Shown here piece by piece: positions 48,770 to 64,000 of a stretch of 64,000 nucleotides of DNA (position 1 is its first letter; every line of letters begins with the position of its first letter). The translations under genes and the position numbers were made by a program. Source of the DNA: Epinephelus fuscoguttatus (taxonomy: Eukaryota > Chordata > Actinopteri > Perciformes > Serranidae); contig NC_064775.1 in NCBI RefSeq assembly GCF_011397635.1, forward strand, positions 16,133,452 to 16,197,451, in the 5' to 3' direction. Below the pieces are notes generated by a model, which had not been told where the DNA came from, did no database searches, and saw only the letters and a list, made by a program, of their open reading frames with translations.

Positions 48770-49640
48770 CACAATCGTCAGAATAAATGTTGGCATTGTA
48801 CATTTCTGCAAACCATGGATACACATTTGTACGTTATTACGTAGCTGTTTTTCAACCACACTGTGGTTAACTTGTGCTTATGTTGAGACACAAAAACCAC
48901 TTGGTCATGCTTAAGATAAGATCATGTTTTGGCCTAAAATACCAAGTTGTGTAGCATTATCAAAGCTGGAAATGAAGCTGATGTCTCACTTGAAATATCT
49001 GGTTTTGATGGCACACTGGCTGCTGGAAATACAGCCAATGTTTTGCTTAAAATATCTGTCTTGCAAAAAAAATCAGATTTTGGTGGCACAACTATGGCTG
49101 GAAATACTGCCGTTGTTTATGCTAAAAAACCCCAAAAACCCCCAAAAACATCCGATTTGGTGGTACAGTTGTGGCTGGAAATGCCACTAATGTCTTGCTA
49201 ATAAACACCCAGTTTGGTGGCACAAACACAGCTGGAAATACAGCCATTGCCTTGGTTAAAATATCTGGTTTTGGTGGAAATGATGTGATGTGTTGCAAAA
49301 AAAAAAAAAATTGGTGGCACAATCATGGCTGGAAATGCTGCCGTTGTCTAGCTAAAAATACAGCTGGTTTTGGTGGCACAAACGGCTGGAAATGCAGCCA
49401 ATGCCTTGCTTAAAATATCTGTTTTTGGTGGGAAATGACATAATGTCTTCCTAAAGAAAAACCAAAAAAAAAAAAAACAATTTTGGAGGCACAATCATGG
49501 CTGGAAATGCTGTTATCATCCTGCTAAAAAAACACTCAGTTTTTGTGCCACAGTTACTGCTGGAAATGCTGTGATGCCTCGCAAAAAGACACCCAGAAAT
49601 GCTCCCAATGTCTCACTAAAAAACACCAATTTTTTGTGAT
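48770..49640 (+). repeat. Element with ~60 bp tandem units, copy 2
   Basis: The left flank (48770-48930: 'cagaataaatgttggcattgtacatttctgcaaa...ctgtggttaac...cacaaaaaccac') matches 24890-25060. About ten units of roughly 60 bases then follow ('tttggtggcacaaacacagctggaaatac...cttgcttaaaatatc'), interrupted by A-runs. Unit order and number differ from copy 1. Confidence 0.75.
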
Positions 49641-49644
49641 GAGA

Positions 49645-51365
49645 GCATAGCGACCAAATAATAACTAGTCGACCAGGAGACTACAGCCCTACCACAGTGA
49701 TATGGATTCATCATCTGGAAACCATGAATATGTACCAAAGTTTTATGTCAATCCATCAAATAGCGTCTGAGAACCGAGTGGCACCAGCGAGGCTGTAAAC
49801 AGTGTTTGTGGCCACAGTTTGACACAGTTTGTGGACACATTCTGTAACAAATAATCAGTCAATTGCTTGGTTAATCAGGCCAGTTACAGTGACATGTCTT
49901 TAGTGGAGACAAGAGGCTGTAGGAGACAGATGGTCAAACATGTCTTCATACAGAGCAGAATGTGCTGCGTTCATAATCTCCTAACGATTCCACACAACAG
50001 GACCGTTTTAATGACGAACGCTTTCCAGGGAGAAACAGACTCCACGAGGATAACAACCATCCGCCGCCCAAAGCCCATGAGTGACTCAGCAGCAGCTGTT
50101 GTCATGGGTTACCAGGCATTGGACAGTGACTCCACCCCATCTGCCGCTCCACCTTAAATCCTCCGTCACTTTCCTCTGGGAAGCTGTGATGCGGGCCTGT
50201 GTGAAGCCATGCAGCATGCACAGGGATGTGTTAATCCCATCTGAGGAAGGACCTGCGAGGCTTTGGCCTAGGCTCGCTGCACTAGTCCACTAACCTCCAC
50301 GTCTGCCCCTCCTCCTCCACACAGATTAATGCCTTATTAAGAGCAACTGACTTAGCGCCAATCCACTTACATGGACATATACGAGTTGCAGACTATTATG
50401 TGGCCTGAAATCGATGTTGCCATCAGCCTGGGAGGAAACTGCTTCGATAATGATGAGGAAACACAAGATTCAAGTAAACTGAGGTGCTTAAAAATGTCAA
50501 TTCATGCCCCATGTGATCAAACTCCTAGCTGATAGCTTTAGCGTTCAAAACGCTACATCCATGCTGACCAAACCTGAAGTGGCATTTCCCTTAAAGCTCA
50601 GCCACATCTCAATTGAATTAAAGTACATACTTTATAAATGCAAGGCGTTTACAGGAAATGTTAGCGATGTCATGCTAATGTCATTAAGGCTTTGTAGGTG
50701 GTAGCTAATTTAGGACATAGGGCTGAGTAAATCTCCCTCAGAGGCTGTTCTCTGGGTCAGGGCATGCTGTCCCGTAAGCCACTGCTCACCAGTGCATGAC
50801 ACTACACAATAGATGCATGAGCAACTGTTACTGATACGCTTCTGTTCCTCTTTTCTTGATGCATTTTACTGCAAGTCCTTCAAAAAATAGGGTACAGCCA
50901 GGAAGTAATCCCTACATTTACAGGTCAGAGGTCCTCAGCAGGACAAGTCTACTTGCTGGACTGCAAGACTAGCTTCTCTGCAATAACCACTGGCTTTAAA
51001 GTGAGCTTTGTGTTGACAATTGTGATGACATCCTCTTCAAGAAAAGACCTTCGTGACAGGTGGTCCAACAAGTTGCTTTCATTTCCCTGCCTCTTTCTGC
51101 ACAGACACACACAGCGATACAAAATTCATCTCCTGTGCTGGTAAATCCCTGCAGGGCTTGAGACATTTAAGCCTTTTAATAGTGCACAGCCTCATCCCTT
51201 GAGTAATGCTAAAGGATTGTTTGGCATCTGCAGAGTGTAAGATAGTGTGAAGAAGTGGGTTAGACTAAGACGGGCCGTCTAACTGTAAGCTACGATATTT
51301 GTAAATGTGAGTGTTGTGATCAAGTGTGTGAGGATTTGTGTGTCAGAAAAAGCACTCTGCAGCAA
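49645..51365. other. Intergenic downstream of tmsb4x, no gene recognised
   Basis: No exon or clear repeat recognised. The stretch 50030-50330 is relatively GC-rich. The tmsb4x transcript is expected to end near its right edge. Confidence 0.45.
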
Positions 51366-51369
51366 TTCT

Positions 51370-52251
51370 TTAGTAACAAATTCTTTTTTATTACAACACT
51401 TCACGGTTTTCCATTTCTGGTAATGGTTTGTGGCAGAGTAACATGACTGCTGGAACTCCAAAAAATTTTCATCTGTCGAAAGCAAACTAATGGAATCAAT
51501 TGCCGGTGTATTTTTTTTGTTTTCCTTTTCCTCATTTGACACAATTCAGAAACAGATTGCAACACAAAAACTATCCCAAATCACTCCGGCAAAAGGGTGG
51601 TCAAATTTAACCGTAAATAAGGTCCGTAAGTTTGAGCATCTCCCAGATCTAGATGGAATCCGTTACACTTTTTTTTTTAATCCTCGTGTACATACAAAAA
51701 GAAAAAAAAAACGTTGTGACAGACAACAGTATCAATTTTTGGGGCATTTACATTTTGGCCAGCGTACAAACAAAGTTGTGCATTTCCGAAAATTAGAAGA
51801 CGAAGAAACAACAAAAAACAAAAAAAAAAGCTTGACGCCACAGCTGGGGCGCAAAAGCAGCCACACAGGAAGTTGGGTGTCGGTGGTGATGTGTGAGACG
51901 CTGATGAGCTTCCTGGGACGCAGGCCACGCCCCGTCCCTTAGGCCTCTCTTATCTGCCGCACGTCGATGTTAAGGTGAAGAAGAGACGTGCACCTTCTGC
52001 AGCTCCCCTCCTCCGCCTCAGACAAATCCTCCTCACATAGACGAGCATGAAGGTGGTCGAGGCGGGGTTTGTCGAGGGGACGTGGCCGACCGCCCTGGCG
52101 AAAGCATCACCCGTCCACGGGCTGTGCAGCTTGGTTATCGTTGTCGTTCCATAATTTCGGTTACAAAGTTATACAGCTAAAAGAAGTGACTGAAAACAAG
52201 GCAATGCGGGAGGAGGAGGGGGTGTACAGTGCATGACGGGAGGAAGGGGCT
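51370..52251 (-). other. tmsb4x: tmsb4x 3'UTR with poly(A) signal
   Basis: After the stop codon at 52252-52254 the minus strand runs about 880 bases to an AATAAA at 51387-51392, with cleavage expected near 51370. The first part, 52161-52235, contains TGCACTGTACA, GCATTGCCTT, ACTTCTTTTAGCTGT and TAACTTTGTAA in this order. This is the order of matching words I recall in the human TMSB4X 3'UTR. The frames opposite this stretch are not genes. Confidence 0.65.
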
Positions 52252-52557
<306 letters not shown>

Positions 52558-53633
52558 TCAGAAAGAGACACTTGAACAGAGAGCATGTGCATGAATCATC
52601 TGAGAAACAGTCAGTCCAATAGATTAAATATCATCTAATGTATATTTAATAAGCAGTAGCAATGTTTGTTTTTTTTAAACAGGAGCATGTGGTCCACTAT
52701 CACCATGACTTTTTACCAGCCGAAGGGCGTTGCCTAAATCTCAGTGGCCAAAAAATCAGTTAAACTACATGCGCAACCGCGGACTACTTTTCCCTCTAAT
52801 GTGCGTCCGCCTCCTTTTGTTCGCCTGCGGCTGGCTCAGCCCCGGCGTGATTCGCCTGCCATCCATCCCGTTATCCAACACACACAGCCCGGGATGTTGC
52901 ACACGGGGGACAGGCTGCTCCAGACAATGAAGCCAGTCCAAACTCGACATTTACATAACAACAGGAGTTCCCAAGCTGCGCTGACCGAGAAAAAATATGG
53001 AATAAGGGAGAAAGGTCGCATGCTTGTGTGCAAATATTCTATAAAAACCACATTAAAGATAAATAAAAAACGATGTAATCTAGAGGTATTGTGCCGATTT
53101 ATGAGTGGGGCTTTCCACATGGAAGCTGTGCAACATCCGCAAATTCACTTGTCACGTACTTCTCCCCTTGGGGTGCGATTTGAAGGAACCACCGCCCAGA
53201 TTGGCACTTGGCACATTCACGTTAGTCTAAAAATCCAACATCAACTCCACTTTTTTTCAACAATACACTCACAAATACTCTCCAGGCTGAGCCCACAGCC
53301 ACATAAAGCGCGTTGGAGCATCATTTTACGGATAACGGAACCATGCAGCTCGAGCACAAACAAAGGAAATAGGCTGATACGCGTAATTGTGCGCGATTAA
53401 GACAAAGGCACGACACAAGTAACTCCCCTGCTGTCACATCACACTCAATTTTTATTTATTAATATTGAAAAAATAAGCTGCTTTGACTTTAACTTTAATT
53501 ATCTTGTCTTATATGCCTGCGTTGGTGCAGCATCTCCTCCCCTCGCCTGGACCACAGTCCTCACATTCCCCTCCTCTATCTGCAGGACATAAAGCTCAAA
53601 CAATAGAAATACATTTTGTTGTGTGACTCTTAC

Positions 53634-53690
53634 CGAAGTGGTGTCCGTTGGCTGGATGATCTCTGGTCAGTGCGTTGCAGCAGTAGTGGC
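53634..53690 (-). other. tmsb4x: tmsb4x 5'UTR exon and promoter
   Basis: A strong donor CACTTCG|GTAAGA lies at the minus-strand position 53634/53633. It would pair with the acceptor just upstream of the ATG, giving an intron of about 1.08 kb. A TATA-like CTATATCT on the minus strand (53710-53718) predicts a start near 53685, giving a ~50-base non-coding exon. A TATA-type promoter and non-coding first exon fit what I recall of TMSB4X. The exact start is inferred. Confidence 0.6.
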
Positions 53691-53719
53691 GCGTCTTTGC
53701 GCAAGCATTAGATATAGTC

Positions 53720-54300
53720 AGAAATATGCTAATGACATCTGACATCATCAGCTCCCATCCTCCGTATCCCCCTGCTGGTGAGGAACGCACCCTCCATCCT
53801 CGTGCTGAAACCAAACACTGAAACCCCTCTGAAAGGAGCCTCAAATCATCTCCCACTGAAGACAAATGTAAATACACGGGTTTATAGTGTTTCTTTGCGC
53901 TACAGTCGCCATATGGAGCCGAATGACACGCTCCTGGTTTCATGTTGTGGCTGTTTAATGTCAGCGTGGCACCCCCACACTTCAGTTTCACATCACAGCA
54001 GCAGTTTGACTTAAAATGTGCCATTACTTTAACTGCATCTGAAGTGAAAATGACTCTCGTGTTGAACTGAATGGCACATTATCTCTCCTCATTAGTTTGA
54101 TCTGTCTGCAACTGCTCTGGCTGCACATTCATGTAGAAAGAGCGCCCCCCGGTGGCAGCTTTACATACTCACTTCAAGGCAAGTCAGTGTTTCTATTGTC
54201 ATGTATTTACAGATAAAATACGATTATAAAATAAAAAGCATGTACTTTTACCTCCTAGAACTTCTGCCCTCAAGACTGCAAATGTGCATGGTGCATAAAG
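53720..54300. other. Upstream region of tmsb4x, no gene
   Basis: The sequence is intermediate in GC up to about 54170 and is expected to hold tmsb4x promoter elements. No coding exon recognised. Confidence 0.4.
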
Positions 54301-54309
54301 CCATAAATT

Positions 54310-54965
54310 AAAGGAATAGTTCACTTGCAAAATGACAATCTGTATGTTAATTACTCACCCTGTGTTAGGTTGAGTTCACAAACAAAACTTTGTTTTTCTC
54401 GTATGCCTCCACAATGAACGACAAAACCAAAAACTGAGAACTTTGTAGTGAATTGAAGTCATTGGGGTCCACATTCAACAAAAGCAAAACTATGTCAAAA
54501 CTCCTGTTTCTCACAGAACTCATGCAGTATAATCCAAGTGTCATTTATCCAGTCGTATGCTCAGTACCTTCCAAACAGACAGCTCTTTCTGATGGGAAAC
54601 TATCATAATCTATCATAAATCTATGGTCTCCAAAGCCAAATTCCATTGACAAAAATAGTAATTTTACCTAATTGAACACAGGAGCTGCTGGTCTATCACT
54701 GCTTCAGTCAAGGTGTTTGTGTTATTGTGTGACTTCTGTGAGGCCGAACAAACCCTTTTAAACACAGAAGTCAAACAATTACACCAACTGATGGAGGCAG
54801 TGGTAGACCAGCAGCTCCCGCGTTTACTGAGATAAAATTGCTGTTTTTGTCAATGGAGTCTGGCTTTGAGTGAGACTACGTTAACAGATGTTTTAATATA
54901 GTTTTGCTGTTGTTTAACATGGACCCCAGTGACTTTGATTCATCAAGCATTTCCTCTCTTTCTGG
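54310..54965. repeat. Imperfect foldback repeat
   Basis: Inverted matches flank a centre near 54750. 'cattggggtccac...caaaactat' (54459-54496) pairs with 'atagttttgc...gtggacccc'-like sequence at 54898-54930. 'ccattgacaaaaatagtaatttta' (54645-54668) pairs with 'taaaattgctgtttttgtcaatgg' (54832-54857). 'gagctgctggtctatcactgc' (54683) pairs with 'gcagtggtagaccagcagctc' (54799-54819). The start 'aaaggaatagttcacttgcaaaatg' is one I recall at the edge of a common teleost foldback element. Confidence 0.7.
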
Positions 54966-54969
54966 ATTC

Positions 54970-55925
54970 TTACATCAGATGCTTTACTGAAGTAAATTCC
55001 CATACAATAATGGTTTACTAGTCTATAAGTAAGAATCCTGCGTTCAAACTGAAGTTCTACCTCTCTGAGCTCCGAACAGTTATTTAAATGAAACCCTATT
55101 TAAAAAGGTACAAATAAGGAACTTAGTAAGAGATGTTGAAATGATTCGCTTTAATGACTTGCAGTGTTGGAAATTAACTTTCAATAATCTAATTTTAAAA
55201 AATTACATGGGGTCCAATTGCTGAAAAATTTCCAGAGCTTTCAGTCACATCTTGTATTTTATTTAGTTTATCCTTAAACTCAAATGCATTACTATGTGAT
55301 AAATAAGACTTTAAAAAATTAATTAAAGTTTATTGTATTTCTAATATAGGAAAATTACAATTTTACACATACATGTCAATTTGCTAGTCATAGTTAGCGC
55401 TAATGAATCTGTAACAAGTGTATAATGTCTGCGGTAGCTATAAAGCAACTTGAGCAAGTCTGAAAAAATAACCCTGGTGACATCATATCGATGACATCAT
55501 TATAGTGAAGTCATCAGGGTTGTCTCAGCTTCAGCTACAAATTTTTACAGGTCTAATGTGACAGACTGCGGATGTGGATTTTAAACACGTTGGCCTTTAC
55601 CAGTGAGGGATGTTGTTGAGTTGCATTATGGGAAGTGCAGGTTGCAGCATTTTGGAGATGCTAGAGACTAATGCTAATTGAAATTAGAAATTTTGATACG
55701 TTTCCAAGCAAATAGGCGCCTTAAAGTAAAATGAGTTACCTCATGCGTTGGAGGCTGCACTGCTGGGAGTTCAATTTTGTGTGCACTTGCTAAAAAACCA
55801 CGGTCATCCATGTTTTTTTTATGATTGGCGTTGTGCACCTGGAACACTTGGAGTTGGAATATTGAAAATTTCAACTGGGATATTCCAACCTCAGACTGAC
55901 TGGAACACAGCATAACAGAGAAGAT
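54970..55925. other. Intergenic, no gene recognised
   Basis: AT-rich sequence between a foldback repeat and a Tc1-like element. No exon recognised. TLR7/TLR8-like coding sequence, which occupies this interval in human, is absent. Confidence 0.5.
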
Positions 55926-55926
55926 A

Positions 55927-57214
<1,288 letters not shown>

Positions 57215-57289
57215 TAGTTCCCTAACATTGGAAAGCATACTAATTGCTGTAACGTCCCTTTAAATCTACTGCTGAAAAGGAAAGTCGAG

Positions 57290-58423
57290 CATCTGTTAGC
57301 CATTGTCAAAGCTTTATTTTCAAAGATACAGCTTGAAGTGTTACATATAAAAAAAATTTAAGTCACGTTTTTCCACCATCTTTTTTTAATCCATCTTCAG
57401 GCAACAAGTTAAATGTGCCTCACTCGAAACATGATAACAATTAAACCACTTTCATTATTGTTGAAATCTTAAACACTATAACAAGCTTTGGGCTCAATTT
57501 ATTTTTTTAATGACCTTTTGAAACATGGGTGAAGCACCCAAGGACACCTCGTATTAAACACTCTGACTCAACGACAGACCCGTCAGAGAGCTGGAAAAGT
57601 TAATTTCATAGTTTTTTTTTTTTTATTATTTTTTTTTTTTAGCACGATTACTGAAGGAGAAGGTTGTCATACAGATGAGCCACCACTGGGTGACAGCAGC
57701 TTACTGTGGGAGGAATGACGCTGCAGAGGTAAAATGCATCAGCACATTCACTAAGAAAAAAAAGTGAGTAAAATAAGCGTGTTCTTTAATTTTACTCCTG
57801 TCTGTGTCAACACATTTCCACTCGTGGTGCAGCCTTAAACTCTGCTCCAATAACAGCACTTAGCATTAACTATTACAATCCAGATAGCATTAGCTCATTA
57901 CGGTTAGCCTCTATTATTTTAAGACTTTCAGCAGCTGTTAGCACAACACTTAAGGGGGGGAAGGTGCATATTTTTCACTATTTTTATGACTTTGTGAAGC
58001 AGAAAGGGCCAAAATATTTCTAATCACTTAACACTGTGGAATGAAGTAAGTTCAATATGAGGTACAAATAATACAGAGTCACATAATGGAGCCTTTGGTT
58101 GATGTGAAGGCCAGGCCTCGGGTGATCGAGGCTGGCAAGACCAAAACTAAAACATGAGGAAAAAAAAAAAAAAAGAATAAACAGGAAAAAAAAGATAGTC
58201 ATAAATACAAACTTGGTCTTCAGGGAAGGAAGTGATATTTCCCTCTGTCTCCTGGGTGAAAATGTCAAAGACAATGTGTGAGCGTGACCTTTAAACAGTC
58301 ACATGGGGTTGGCCAAAAACCATCGGGCCTTTTATTCAAGCCTTTCTGGAGGATGTGTGGCAGGAAGTGCCAGCCGAGTGGCCCGACAGGAAAGAGAGAA
58401 AAAGGGCCGCCGTCTCTCGTTCA
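57290..58423 (-). other. prps2: prps2 3'UTR (candidate extent)
   Basis: After the prps2 stop at 58424-58426, minus-strand AATAAA signals occur at 58331-58336 (near) and 57313-57318 (far, in an AAAATAAAGC context). Long 3'UTRs are usual for PRPS genes, so the far site is favoured. The stretch has T-rich tracts near 57608-57640 and no coding frame. Confidence 0.45.
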
Positions 58424-63062
<4,639 letters not shown>

Positions 63063-63407
63063 CTGTTGGAACGACAAAGAGGGAAATGTGTCAGCGGAGA
63101 TCAAAGCCTGATGCGACCATGGTAACATCATGTTAAACCTGTTCTTACTGAAATCTTTAATAAAAACAAGTTATGCCAAATTGTTGATCACCACTGAATC
63201 ACCTCCAACAGCGGCATAAATGTTTAGCAACATTCTTTTCCAGATTAAAAGGTCATATAGTTTATTATTACACAATCACATCTCTGAGCAGTGAGTTTTT
63301 GTTGCTTCTATAAAGTTATGTATGACAGAGCTAACGTGAATGTTCAGAAACAAGTTTGGGCTGAGTCCCTCTGCTTATGTGTGGATGTCTGCAAAAAAAA
63401 AACAAAA

Positions 63408-63468
<61 letters not shown>

Positions 63469-64000
63469 CTGTCAACCTGCCACAGACACTGCAGCTGAGG
63501 CAGACAGCATGTGTGTGAAACATTCCTGTGTGGGGGGATGACCAGGTCCTCCACGGCTTCAGTCATGTGATCACTGGACACGTACAGTTGTAGAGGGTGA
63601 GAGTGTGTGTAGTCACAAGGCCAATGGTTTTTTTAAGAGGGGCCAACATGTACAAATCTGTAAAGGTCGTTAAACGCTGTGAATAAAGGACCCACTCGTA
63701 TTGTTTGAACTTGTATTATGCTTGGGAGGTATTGCATGGAGAGCAAAGGCCGTAGTGGCACCTGAAGGCAACAGTGTGGCAAATTCGGAGATCATTTTGA
63801 CTCAACTGTGGCTACAATTAAAGATTATCTTCCTTATACATTCACTTTATCATTAGTTTTGTCTTAAAATGGCAGGAAAAAAGTCTGAAAATGTCTCATT
63901 TTGTCCAACAAATAGTCCAAAAATCCAAGTTGAGTTTACTTATTATTCAGCCCGAAGCCAAAAGGCAGCAAATCCTCACACGTTAAAAGCTGGTGCAAGC
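63063..64000 (-). other. prps2: prps2 intron 1 (partial)
   Basis: Sequence between exon 2 and the right edge contains no match to the expected first exon. It holds a long (AC)n tract and otherwise unremarkable AT-rich DNA. Near 63880-63930 a 'gaaaatgtctcattttgtccaacaaatagtcc' stretch recalls the dispersed repeat at 7580-7720. Confidence 0.6.
63410..63468. repeat. (AC)n microsatellite
   Basis: An uninterrupted AC tract of about 59 bases inside prps2 intron 1, preceded by an A-rich run. Confidence 0.97.

Noticed and set aside
49660-50330. Possible exon of egfl6 or another human-synteny neighbour
   Set aside because: No EGF-like cysteine pattern or MAM-type motif could be read here or elsewhere in the gap.
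51490-51942. 150-codon plus-strand frame
   Set aside because: It lies antisense to the tmsb4x 3'UTR, arises from A/T-rich low complexity and matches no family.
52744-53400. 218-codon plus-strand frame
   Set aside because: It overlaps the tmsb4x first intron on the opposite strand and has no recognisable domain. Its length is likely chance.

Overview
This window is vertebrate nuclear DNA, almost certainly from a ray-finned (teleost) fish. It has intron-bearing genes with GT/AG splice sites, long CA/GT microsatellites, Tc1-like transposons, a tRNA-derived SINE, a LINE fragment and many dispersed and foldback repeats of the kind seen in teleost genomes. No prokaryotic operon, CRISPR array, phage or plasmid feature is present. 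Assignment to spiny-rayed fishes is only an impression from the repeats.

Three protein-coding genes are supported, all on the minus strand. tceanc lies at 4.1-5.7 kb and has one coding exon behind a 5'UTR exon. tmsb4x (thymosin beta-4 type) lies at 51.4-53.7 kb and has a non-coding exon and two coding exons. prps2 (phosphoribosyl-pyrophosphate synthetase) lies at 57.3-63.1 kb, with coding exons 2-7 present and exon 1 beyond the right edge. Read along the minus strand the order is prps2, tmsb4x, tceanc. This is the order and relative orientation I recall for PRPS2, TMSB4X and TCEANC on human Xp22.2. TLR7/TLR8 and EGFL6, which lie between them in human, are not seen here.

The 46 kb between tmsb4x and tceanc holds no gene I can support. 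It contains repeats: three copies of an element built on ~24-30 bp tandem units, two long copies and one short copy of a ~60 bp-unit repeat, three Tc1-like elements or remnants plus a detached Tc1-like end, a LINE endonuclease fragment, a SINE, and inverted-repeat (foldback) elements. Between the repeats are a few repeat-free blocks that could be conserved regulatory DNA. The 4.6 kb between tmsb4x and prps2 holds a foldback element and a fourth Tc1-like element, whose transposase frame is open but lacks its start codon.

The three genes do not form a pathway. TCEANC is a TFIIS-like nuclear protein, thymosin beta-4 sequesters G-actin in the cytoplasm, and PRPS2 makes PRPP for nucleotide synthesis. 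What links them is conserved synteny. I found no convincing new biological system. The most informative observations are the conserved gene order, an apparently deeply conserved block in the tmsb4x 3'UTR, and the structures of the repeat families. Similarity statements about human genes or known repeats come from memory, not from a search.
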